Positions 32,201 through 41,082 of a stretch of DNA of 62,431 nucleotides are shown here, one piece after another. Position 1 is the first letter of the stretch, and each line of letters starts with the position of its first letter. The translations under genes and the position numbers were made by a program. The notes beneath the pieces are model-generated. The model was not told the origin of the DNA. It made no database searches and worked only from the letters and a program-made list of their open reading frames with translations. The stretch comes from Acanthamoeba lenticulata (lineage: Eukaryota; Discosea; Longamoebia; Acanthamoebidae), in contig NAVB01000244.1 of assembly GCA_002179805.1 (NCBI GenBank), forward strand, positions 1 through 62,431, given 5' to 3'.

Positions 32201-34630
32201 TCCCGCTTCACACGCCCAAGCAGGTCCGCGACTACGAGCGCCTCGTGCTCGACGAGACCGCCCACAAGTACGTTGTTGTCATCCCGCTGCTGGCCGCCAA
32301 GCTCATCGGGCTTCCACATGTGTCATTCTCATCGCTGACGTTGTTGTCGTTGACCTTATCGCTGTGGGGCGCAGTGCGGTGCTGGTCAACCTGTCGGGGA
32401 TTCTGCTGGCGCGGGGCCGCTCGCACGGTAACTGGTTCGCGCATGAGCTCGGCCGCACCGAACTGGCGCCGTCGGCCGGAGACGACCAGAAAGAGAATGA
32501 GAAAGAGGAAAAGGAAAAGGAAAAGGAGGTAGAGAACGGCGAAGACAACAAGACCGAGGCTGAGTCCGGGGTGAAGGGTGAGGGCGAGGACACTGACACG
32601 ATCCTGCGGCTCAAGGGCGGCATTGTCGTGCGCTGCACGCGGCTGCGCAGCGGCAACACGTCTGGCGACCACGACGGACAAGAAGACGCCGCCGTGGAGG
32701 AGAGCGAATGGGAGCTGCTGGCGCTCCCCGCAGACGCCATCATGTTCCTCGAGCGCGAGCCGGATGTGTCTCCCGCGTCGCCCGAGTCGGCAGCCCGAGG
32801 CAACAGCAGCCGCGAGCTCGAGAGCGCCAGTGATGAGACAAAGCCCACGCCGACAACGACGATAACAACAACGGCGGCAGACATCAGCGGCAGCGATGCA
32901 GAGAAGCCAGCCGAGGAGGAGGTGGAAGAAGAACAGGAATTCAAGCGGGTGGTCTTTCGCATCGCCGATGATGCGCCGTCGGAACCCGCCAAAGCTACGC
33001 CTCGCCCCGCCACGGTAGGACCGGAGCAGCCGCACCCGAACCCGGCGACGCGTATCTCTCTCTCTCTCTCTCTTTTACCTTTAATTTCCTCCATTTTCCC
33101 TTCCGCACTTCGACTCATCTTGAGGCCGTGGCGTCTGGGCGGCGGTGATCACAACAGAGGCGCTGCTGGTCGACTTGCGCCGGGCGGTGGATCACCTCGT
33201 GGAGCACTTTGCCGCGGCGACCTCGGACCAACACATGGTGCGGCGCCTCCCCGGGTTTCACTCGTGATCCCCCCCCCCTTTGAATCAAGCGCTCATCATC
33301 GGGCGGCGATGGCACTTCAGACCGCGCTCGGGGAGGAGACCGCCGCCAACAAGGCCATCACGCGGCTGGTCCGCGGCGAGCTCTGTACGTCCACCTCGCC
33401 CCGCCTGCCCGTCCACGTGAACGTCGCTCCCCTGACCACCCGGAGGACACCCATGCAGCGACGGTCCTGGCCAGCATCTTCAACGTGGGCTTCAAGTCGT
33501 GGAAGCTCTTTGGCGCCTACCACCTGTGGGACTATCTCGAGGCCTACGGCCAGCGCACCGATTCGGTGCGAGAGCTGGCGGCGCTGGGCCTGCGCAACGC
33601 CATCAAGACGCTCAACGCCAACGTGCGCATGGCCGAGAACCCGCACATCAAGTTTCGCGCCTTCATTTGCCTCGGCCTCAAGTACGCTCGCCTAATGGCT
33701 CCCAAGAACTGATGCGTGATGGTCGCAAAACACTCACGTTGTTGCTGTTGTCGCTGTGCGCGTTTCCAACTTGGCAGCAACAAGTATCTCGACGAGTGGA
33801 TCTCGTTGCTGCTGGCCCACGGGCTCACGGCCAAGTGGTTCGACGACGTGGCGCTGCTGCGCGACCCACGAGCCAGCGAGTCCGTCGTCCGGTCGCTCGG
33901 GCGCCTCAAGAGCTTCCCCTTTACGATGGACATCAACTTTGAAGTCCGGCCCGTGATCTCGACAACGACATCGGCTCGACCCAAGTCGCCGTTGTCCTCG
34001 TCTCGAGCCGCCGCCGGCACGCCGACGGTCCACGTCGGCAACAACAACACCGACGACGAGAGCCGGATGCGGCTGCGCGGCGTCGTGGGCGACTCGGCCG
34101 CGCGTGCGGCGGCGGCGGTGTCGGCCGCGGCCCAGGTGCTGAGCGTGGACGAACGGGCCAGCCTCAGTGGCGGTGGCGGCTTCTTGAACGTGGCTGGTGT
34201 CGCGCAGCGCCCGGTGAGCACGTGGGGACGGCGCAGCAGCGCAGTTGTTGTACGCGACGACGTGGCCGACGCCAACTCCGCAAAAAAGAACGAAAGCGAA
34301 GACGAAAGCGATGCGAAAGCGGCCAGGCAAGCGAGCCGAGGCAGTGTCACGCTGTGGGGCGCTCTCTGGAGCGGCAGCCCGCCAAAGACGACGACGGCAA
34401 CGACGGAGGCAGAACGGGAAGAACAAAAGAAGCTGGCGAAGCGGCGAGGCAAGGAGCGTGCTCGGGACAGCGACGACTTTGACGACGTGCAACTGGAACA
34501 TGTGGATGCCGACTTTACGATCCACATCAAGGAACTCGAGTCTGGTGACCGCGGCTCCGGTGGTTCCTTCTTCGCGTCGTTCGTGGATCTGGCCAAGTCC
34601 GTTGTCAGCAACGACGATGGTTCCTTCTGA
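29274..34630 (+). CDS. PH domain - long charged coiled region - RUN domain protein
   Basis: A large protein of over 1,500 residues. An N-terminal PH domain spans two exons (GSLRWLHSGASKWQQNWFAL; YYLLADNRGEMLRWMRAF with the invariant Trp). About 850 residues of Ser/Pro, then Glu/Ala/Arg-rich, probably coiled-coil sequence follow (residues up to RDYERLVLDETAH). After more introns comes a RUN domain (KAITRLVRGELSTVLASIFN; YHLWDYLEAYGQRTDSVREL; LDEWISLLLAHGLTAKWF; LGRLKSFPFTMDINF). RUN domains bind Rab/Rap/Arf-type GTPases or kinesins, and PH domains bind phosphoinositides, so it is probably a membrane-traffic or cytoskeletal linker. Introns inside the RUN part were placed where they restore the motif (donor 33052, acceptor ending 33160; donor 33259). 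The GTATCTCTCT donor is followed by a CT repeat. Confidence 0.78.
29531..29556 (+). repeat. (TTTA)n microsatellite in an intron
   Basis: A TTTA run in the intron that splits the PH domain, between its donor and acceptor. Confidence 0.85.
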
Positions 34631-34710
34631 TGTGCACAGCAGGAAGGACACGTCGTTTTTGCCCCCGGCCGCGCCTGGTTCCTGGCCAAACAAAACAGTT
34701 TTGTAATTTG

Positions 34711-34989
34711 TGTTATGTCAGCAAGCTCTTTTGGTGTGTATTTGTGAGCAAAGATCTCGATCGTCTTCTGGCCTGGGTAGCCGAGGAGCCCAGTGCCCAG
34801 GTACAGCCACAAACCTTCCGGAAAGGCGTCGTTGCTGGGCAGCGTTTGCCACAGATATCCCGCAATTGCGTAGCATGAAAAGGCCAACGTGGAGCTCCCC
34901 CACCTGGCGATTCGAGTGGAAAAGCACTCCTGGACCAGCCGACGCCGCTTCAGCCTCCAATCAGCGAACGTGAGGTTGCTGCGGAGCAA
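34711..34989 (-). CDS. Small membrane protein, 3' end uncertain
   Basis: The frame starts MLRSNLTFADWRLKRRRL. It has two likely membrane helices (WGSSTLAFSCYAIAGYLW and LWLYLGTGLLGYPG) and a helical end (AHKYTPKELADIT). I recognise no family. The frame stays open for another 388 codons antisense to the PH-RUN gene. That extension has the composition of an antisense shadow, so I end the feature where the protein-like signal fades (about residue 93). The true end may lie at an unseen splice site or slightly further on. It is divergent from the choice-of-anchor A gene, 150 bases away. Confidence 0.5.
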
Positions 34990-35141
34990 CGATACATACC
35001 TGAAGAGACTTCTGCATTATTTTGTCCTCTTCTTCGCCTTCGTTCTTCTTCGTTTTCGTTCTTCCCCGTGCACACACACACACATCACTGAGGGTTTCTT
35101 CTCCTCAAAAGCCAGTCTTCTTCATCAGCCTGGTTTGAAGA

Positions 35142-37295
35142 ATGTACAACTTTATGTCTAAACCTGTCAATACCCTCTCGGCCATATTGGCCGTGGCTTT
35201 GGTCCTGCTGTCCTGCTGCGCTCCTCGGGCTCAGGCCCAAGACCCAACGACCTACGTCCTGGCCTACTCGCCGATCACCATCTCAGGCTGCGGATCGTCG
35301 CCCTACACCATCACCGCCCGCGCGTGGAAGCTAGACGCCTGCACCTTCACCGTCCGCTACGACGTGCGCGGCCGGCCCGGCCTGTCTGACTTTGGATTCG
35401 CGCTGGGAAACCCGTTGGCCTCGCCGCCCACGGCGCGGGCTATCACCGTCTCGGGCTGCGGCGCGTCCTACTCGCCCAGCGGAGGCAACGGCAACCAGTG
35501 CAACAGCGTCTACGCCGTGTGGGAGGACGCCGGCGGGCTGGTCAAGGTCAACGACGAGGCCGGGTGCGACCAGAACGCCACGTTCTGGATCACCGCCAGC
35601 CGCACGCGCCTGGCGGACTCGGGCGCCATGGCCTTCAAGGGCAGCACGAGCTGCTGGAGCTGCAGCAACGTGCCCTACGTGCTAGCCGACGCCTCAGCGT
35701 CTTGCCCTGTCCCTTCGGCGTCCCCGTCTACGTCGCCATCAACCTCGCCCTCGCCCTCGCCATCGCCATCGGCGTCGGCCACGCCGTTGTGCCCGGCACC
35801 GCTGTTTGGTGCCACGGCCTCTGCCTACAATGTCTTCCTTGTCGGCCACAGCGGAAGCAGCAGCGGCTACACGCTGGACATGATCAACGGCGACGTCGAG
35901 GGCCGGCTGGCCCTCAACGGCGGCCTTCGCGCGTCGAGCTTTGGCGTGGGCACGCGGATCCCGGCCAGCGCCTGCAGCGCATCGCTGCAGGCCGTCGTGG
36001 TCGGCGGCAACGCCTCCACGGTCCAGTTCCAGGGCGGCCTCGAGTGCGGCTCGCTCGTGGTCGACACCGGCGCCAGCGTCGAGCAGCTGCCGGGCTTTAA
36101 CGGTGGCGGTGTGCTGGTGCGCGGCAGCGTCAAGGCGCTGACGGGCATCGACTTTGCGGTAGAGGCCGCCAAGCTCCAGGCCACCGCCAACGAGCTCTGC
36201 GCCGCCGGCGGCACGCCCGCGGCGGTCACGGCCTGGGGCGCCATCACGTTCCAGGCAACCACGGCGTCCACGCCCCGCCAGGCTTTTACCGTGGCAGCGT
36301 CGGACATCGGCCGGGCGACGTCGATGGCCTTTTCCTTTGCCAACGCGTCAGGCGTCGAGCGCGTCGTGGTGGCCATTACGGGCGACAGCGCCGCCGTGAC
36401 GTTTGCCAATTTTGCCGTGACGAGCACGGGCGGCGTGCCGAGCGGCCTCTTCAACTACATTGTGTGCTCGTCGGCCGCGGTGACGGTGCGCGGCTTCGCC
36501 CTGCCGGGCAACCTGCTGGCCGTCAACTCGAGCCTCGTGATCGAGAACGGTCACATCGAGGGCGCCGTCGTGGCGCGCACGATGAGCGGCACCGGCGGAG
36601 GCGAGGTGCACGTGCCCGTGTGCCCGGCCAGCCCGGCGGTTTCGGCGTCGGGCACGCCCGCGGTGACGCCTACGCCGTCTGTGACTGGGACGCCGTCGCC
36701 ATCACGATCGCCCACGGCGTCGCCGATGCCCTCAGTGTCGCCTTCGCCCTCCGTTTCTGTTTCGCCTTCGTCTGCGGTCTCACCCACTGCTTCAGCATCG
36801 CCTACATCGACGGTCTCAGCTTCGCCATCTCTTTCGCCGTCGCTCACGGCCTCTCCATCACCCTCGCCGTCGTACACAGCCTCACCCTCCGTTTCGGCCT
36901 CGGCCTCATCACCGCCGTCTCCGTCGACCTCAGCCTCGGCATCGCCTTCGTGGTCGCCCGCGAGCTCTCCCTCCGCGACTTTGTCGCCTTCGCCCTCGTC
37001 ATCGCCTTCGCCGTCGGGCGTTCCGCCGGCCGGCGGCACTTCCGCGGGTGCCATCGCCGCCGGCGTGGGCGGCGGACTGGCCGGCCTCGCGGGCCTGGCC
37101 GCGGCGGGCGGGCTCATCGCTGGGGCGGGCTACCTGGTCTACCGCTGGGCCAACCGGGCTGCGCCGCAGCCCGACCTGGTGGCCTCCGCCTTTGACTCAG
37201 TCACCTCCACGGCGGCCTCGCAGAACGCCCTTTACAGTGAGTCCAACGTCATGCAGCCCAACGCCCTTTTTGTCGACGAAGTCGGCACTCCATGA
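35142..37295 (+). CDS. Secreted choice-of-anchor A (Jonah-type lectin-like) surface protein
   Basis: A single exon of 717 residues. A signal peptide (ILAVALVLLSCCAPRAQA) precedes a ~165-residue Cys-containing domain (SPITISGCGSSPYTITARAW; GCDQNATFWITAS; STSCWSCSN). A Ser/Pro spacer (SPSTSPSPSPSPS) follows. The choice-of-anchor A domain runs from about residue 220 to 480: AYNVFLVGHSG, DVEGRLALNGG, VVGGNASTVQFQGGL, IDFAVEAAKLQATANELC and GFALPGNLLAVNSSLVIENG are typical of this beta-helical fold. A second, longer Ser/Pro spacer leads to a transmembrane helix (GGGLAGLAGLAAAGGLIAGAG) and a ~45-residue cytosolic tail. In Acanthamoeba, Jonah lectins with this domain bind cellulose in the cyst wall. 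The TM anchor suggests a cell-surface version; the ligand is inference. Confidence 0.85.
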   Translation: MYNFMSKPVNTLSAILAVALVLLSCCAPRAQAQDPTTYVLAYSPITISGCGSSPYTITARAWKLDACTFTVRYDVRGRPGLSDFGFALGNPLASPPTARAITVSGCGASYSPSGGNGNQCNSVYAVWEDAGGLVKVNDEAGCDQNATFWITASRTRLADSGAMAFKGSTSCWSCSNVPYVLADASASCPVPSASPSTSPSTSPSPSPSPSASATPLCPAPLFGATASAYNVFLVGHSGSSSGYTLDMINGDVEGRLALNGGLRASSFGVGTRIPASACSASLQAVVVGGNASTVQFQGGLECGSLVVDTGASVEQLPGFNGGGVLVRGSVKALTGIDFAVEAAKLQATANELCAAGGTPAAVTAWGAITFQATTASTPRQAFTVAASDIGRATSMAFSFANASGVERVVVAITGDSAAVTFANFAVTSTGGVPSGLFNYIVCSSAAVTVRGFALPGNLLAVNSSLVIENGHIEGAVVARTMSGTGGGEVHVPVCPASPAVSASGTPAVTPTPSVTGTPSPSRSPTASPMPSVSPSPSVSVSPSSAVSPTASASPTSTVSASPSLSPSLTASPSPSPSYTASPSVSASASSPPSPSTSASASPSWSPASSPSATLSPSPSSSPSPSGVPPAGGTSAGAIAAGVGGGLAGLAGLAAAGGLIAGAGYLVYRWANRAAPQPDLVASAFDSVTSTAASQNALYSESNVMQPNALFVDEVGTP

Positions 37296-37445
37296 GACGG
37301 CCACCATCGTGAGCCTGTACTCCCTTTACAGTGTTTATTTACATGATCATTTACTTACATAAAGGGCCACAAAGGGAGGGAGAAAGATCATGGTGCTACT
37401 TCTCCTCGTCCTCCCTTTTTGTCCGTGTGCTCCCCAGCAGACAGC

Positions 37446-38255
37446 TTAATCCGCCCTGTTCATGGTCTTGTGTAGTTTGTCCTGCACTTTGAAGAAGTCC
37501 GCAAGCAAGTCCTGTCAGGGAACAAGGAATGACACCGCTGTTAGCTTCGTGGCCAAACCAACTGACAAGCCACAAAAGAGGTGGACTAGCCTCACCTGCA
37601 ACAGGCTCTCGTACTTGAAGATGAACAAAACCACCTCGTCAGCGTGCTTTTTGGCGATGTCATCTGCCGTGTTGAGCAATCCAGACATAAAAAGTCAGAC
37701 AGAAACATAGAGAGGAATAGCTTGGAAGGAATGACCTCCAACTAGGTGAAGAGGACAGGCTCCCTTGGTAGACATGTAGATACAAAAAAAATAAGGCAAC
37801 GACCAAGTCCTCTTAACTGCAGTTCACCAGAACATGCATTAGTGCCAAATCACAAGATCCAAAGTCCATAAAGTGCGTACGGCATTCCTCGCTCCAGATT
37901 GTGGGAACGGTTATGGGATCATGGTTCAACAGAGCAACTGCGTGGTCACACATCTGTGGCAAGACAAACAAGTCAAGTAGTGGGACAAAGGTGGGTAAGA
38001 TGAATAAACACTTACCATGAGTGCCATTTCGAAGTAGTTCACAGCATCCTCCGCCTGAGGGCACAGAGAGTGGCATTGCGGGCAGAAGAGCTTGAAGTGG
38101 TGTGTGTCACGGAAAAAGGCCAAATGAGGTTTTAGTCCCCTGATGCAATGTTGTATCTCCACGCCCTCCTTGTCCTGATCATTAGCACCACGCTCCTCTG
38201 CTCTGGCAAGGGCAGAGTCATCCCTTCCTTGCTTGTCCTCCTTGTTCATGAACAT
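37446..38255 (-). CDS. Small multi-exon protein of unknown function
   Basis: The first exon starts MFMNKEDKQGRDDSALARAE and has a Cys/His cluster (HHFKLFCPQCHSLCPQAEDA) that could bind zinc. A clear GTAAGT...CACAG intron joins MALM to MCDHAVALLNHDPITVPTIW. Two further blocks on the same strand look like its last exons: KKHADEVVLFIFKYESLLQ, then after a GTGAGG...CAG intron DLLADFFKVQDKLHKTMN and a TAA stop. The junction between the CDHAV exon and the KKHAD exon is not resolved; the middle exon could alternatively end at the stop near 37813 (VLVNCS). A TATA element lies 85 bases upstream. I do not recognise the family. Confidence 0.6.
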
Positions 38256-38619
38256 CTTTATGTTGTAAACCTGGCCTTCTGGTGCTGATGGCTGTGCTGG
38301 CGAATTGTAGAATGGTTAACTGGGGATTCTGGCGTGAGCCTTTATAGTTATCGCCAACGGACAGCACCCTACCGTCGCGCCGAGCCGACGGTGGGCCAGA
38401 AGATCACCAATCGGAGTCAGAGGATATTCTCGTCTGACCTAAGTGCAGCTAACTAATACTCGTTTCCTCTCTCAGCTGAGAGTTCTTCGTTCTCGAATCG
38501 AAAACGGCCCGAAAAAATAAGCGCCAATCATAAGAATTGCCCGCGCCTGGGAACCAATAGTTGCTATGCGATGCCGCATCTCTTGATCGAGGTTCGCTGC
38601 AGAGCAACGATTGCCTGGT
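38256..38619. other. Intergenic stretch
   Basis: It contains the TATA-like promoter of the minus-strand gene and otherwise no gene that I can support. Confidence 0.4.
38340..38346 (-). promoter_or_regulatory. TATA-like element
   Basis: TATAAAG on the minus strand within GATAACTATAAAGGCTC, about 85 bases before the ATG of the small multi-exon gene. Confidence 0.5.
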
Positions 38620-39093
38620 TCCTTTGCTCAGGTCTACGACAAGGCCAGGTGCAACAACAACGCCACGTTCATCATAGCCGCATGCACCTGACGTACTCAG
38701 GCAACCCCAGGTTTGCTGTGTTCGGGCTGGCCGTCGAGCTCATGATCGAGGGTGTCCAGGTGCATGTATCCGGCCAGCCATTCGGCTTCGCCCGCGGCCT
38801 TGGTGTTGGGCACCCCGTCGGGCAGAAACGATCGATTTCTGTTTCGCCACCGTCGTCCTCCGTCTCGCCAACGTCGACCGCTTCGCTGTTGTCCACAATC
38901 TCGGCCTCATTATGACCCGGGAAGCAGTCTACTGTCTCCCCCTCACCCTCTGCGCCGGCCTCGCAATCGCCTTCGCCTTCGTCTGCGTCTCACCATCATC
39001 GCTCACGGCCTCCATCACCATCAGATCTGGGACTGCTTAACCGTTGCCCACAGCCTCGCCCTCCGTTTAGTCCTCGGCCTGATGCGCTCCTGA
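38620..39093 (+). pseudogene. Decayed partial copy of the choice-of-anchor A gene
   Basis: The sequence translates to VYDKARCNNNATFIIA, which matches VNDEAGCDQNATFWIT of the intact gene at 35142-37295, and then hits a stop. Further on it has a Ser/Pro spacer (SVSPPSSSVSPTSTASLL). At 39000-39085 the DNA resembles the intact gene's long Ser/Pro spacer near 36840-36910 (gctcacggcctccatcacc; cacagcctc-ccctccgttt). Blocks lie in different frames with stops between them and most of the anchor domain is missing. It is a relic of a tandem duplication, about 1.3 kb from the end of the parent gene with the small minus-strand gene between. Confidence 0.65.
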
Positions 39094-39217
39094 CTGTGAT
39101 TGTGGGGACTGGAGGCAACAAACGACGCGTCTATTTATTTTTTTTTCTTTCGACAGTTTCTCCTGCGATTTCTAGTCGCCTGGAGTTTGTTCCTGTCCGT
39201 TATTGCCCGTGGCGAAG

Positions 39218-41008
39218 ATGAAGGGGGTGGGCGCTTTTGTTATTTGCACCTCCATTTTGGTGGTGTCTTTGGTCATCTCCAGTGTGGCTGGCGCTCGGCC
39301 GTCCACTCTCCTAAAGACAAACCCCGTCTCTGCGTACTGTCACCTCCCTCGTCATGAAATGGAGAAAGATAATACTAACCCCCACTTCTCTCCGCCACTT
39401 CAAAGGTGCCCTCGACTTCCTCCCCGCAACGCCACGAGCGTTCATGACCTCAGCCCTTCCGTACACCCTTCTCTTTCGTTCTTTGTTGCTTGCCCTTTTA
39501 TTCAATTTTTAATTATTTTAATTATTTTAACGACAGTCTTTTTTGTTTTTTAAAAAAAATCTCTTCGCTTTCGTTCTTGCACAACGCAGGACATCAAGGT
39601 GGTGATGGCGATGGGCGACAGTATGACGGCCGGATTCGCGATCATGGGCCGCAACACCTTTGACTTCCTCGATGAGTGGCGCGGCCTGAGCGGCTTTGTG
39701 GGCGGGGACCCAGGCGCCACCACGCTGCCCAACTTCTTCCAGCACTACAGCCCGGGCGTGATCGGCGCTTCGGTGGGCTCTCACTTTGTTGAGTGGGCCG
39801 GCTGGGTGCGTCGTTCTCTTCTCCAAAAAGAATGACAAAATCATAAAATAACCAAAAAATTGAACATTGTAAAAATCAATACAGGACCACCAGCCCGAGA
39901 AGGATCGCCTGAACGCAGCTCAGAGCAACGCCGGAGCGATCGACCTCCAGAGCCAACTTGAGTGCGCCTATTTATTTATTTATTTATTTTATTAAAATTA
40001 TGAGTTAAAGTGCTAAATGTTGCCGGGTGCAGCTACCTGTTGGCACAGATGGCGGCCAACCCGAACATTGACATCGCCAACGACTGGAAGTTCCTCAACC
40101 TCATCATCGGTGTACGCAGCGCCTCGCGCCGCATCGTTGACGCCGCGGCTGACGTTTGCCCGTCTCTCGCGCTTTGTTTAAACAGGCCAACGACGTGTGC
40201 GGCTTGTGCTTCAACTCCCAGCTGCCGTCGATCGCCAGCGTGGGCGACTACTATGAGAACAATTTGAGGAATGTGATCCAGATGGCGAGCCTCAAGATCC
40301 CGCGGCTGTTCTTCAACATCCTGCCCATGTTCAACGTCTCGCAGGTCTACTGGGTGTCGCTGAACAGGACCTATTGCGCCGACGTGCACGACGTGTTCCC
40401 CTTTGAGTGCATCTGCGCCTTTGACTCGGACCAGCAGAAGCGGACCTACATCGACTCGGTGCGCAACTTGAGATGAGAGACCCCTTTCTCACATGCGTGG
40501 CCTGACGCTTTCTTTGCCTGACCTCCTGAACCAGATCCTGGTCGAGTTCAACCGACGCATCTACAAGATCGCGGCCGACTGGAAGGCCCGCCCGCAGTCG
40601 CCGTCCTTTGCCCTCCAGATCCAGCCCTTTACCGCCAATCGTACGCCGCTGATTCGATTCCCAGAAGTCATGGTGGATGGATGGCCACCGTGGCTTTATC
40701 ACACACAGCGCTGGAAAGCTCACCCCCTTTGTCCGCCACGACATGCAGTTGTGATTCCGGACACGAGCTACTTGTCCACGCTCGACTGCTTCCACCCGTC
40801 GCTGCTGGCCCACCAGAAGTTTGCCATCTCCATTTGGAACAGGTCCCACAACCCACCCGCTCCTTCTCCACCCCTTTGCCACAATCTATTCTGACCAGTG
40901 CGTTCTTCATGCAGTCTCTTGACACCGTGGGCCCAGAAGAAGCGCTTCTTCAACCCCAACGACCCGTTCATCTGCCCTGACGCCAACACCCGCCTCTACA
41001 CCGACTAA
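39218..41008 (+). CDS. Secreted phospholipase B1-like GDSL esterase/lipase
   Basis: Several exons. The N-terminus has a signal peptide (VICTSILVVSLVISSVAGA). The PLB1-type entry motif CPRLPPRNATSVHDLSPS joins across the first intron (donor 39461) to DIKVVMAMGDSMTAGF. This holds the GDS nucleophile Ser (block I of SGNH hydrolases). Later come the block III motif IIGANDVCGLC and the catalytic Asp-His pair in LDCFHPSLLAH near the C-terminus. The end reads DPFICPDANTRLYTD. It should cleave acyl chains of phospholipids outside the cell or in the phagosome. The family in animals is the membrane-associated phospholipase B; here I see no C-terminal anchor. One intron carries a (TTTA)n run. Confidence 0.86.
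39969..39990 (+). repeat. (TTTA)n microsatellite in an intron
   Basis: A TTTA run within a phospholipase intron, starting only a few bases after its donor site. Confidence 0.8.
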
Positions 41009-41082
41009 GCGTGGCCACATACAAATCAAATTCATGAAGACAAAATTTAGGTGAATAAATTAATAAATATATTTTTGTCTGT

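Noticed and set aside
30580..32319. Minus-strand open frame of 579 codons
   Set aside because: The same effect opposite the Glu-rich linker of the PH-RUN gene: purine-rich sense codons give a Leu-rich antisense frame without domains.
33544..34710. 388-codon extension of the small membrane protein antisense to the PH-RUN gene
   Set aside because: The composition changes to a Ser/Arg/Thr shadow of GC-rich coding sequence and no motif appears; only the first ~93 residues look like a protein.
36464..37195. Overlapping plus-strand frame with many hydrophobic stretches inside the choice-of-anchor A gene
   Set aside because: Ser/Pro repeats (TCGCCG/TCGCCT) read in the next frame give Ala/Val/Leu-rich sequence; it starts and ends inside the supported gene.
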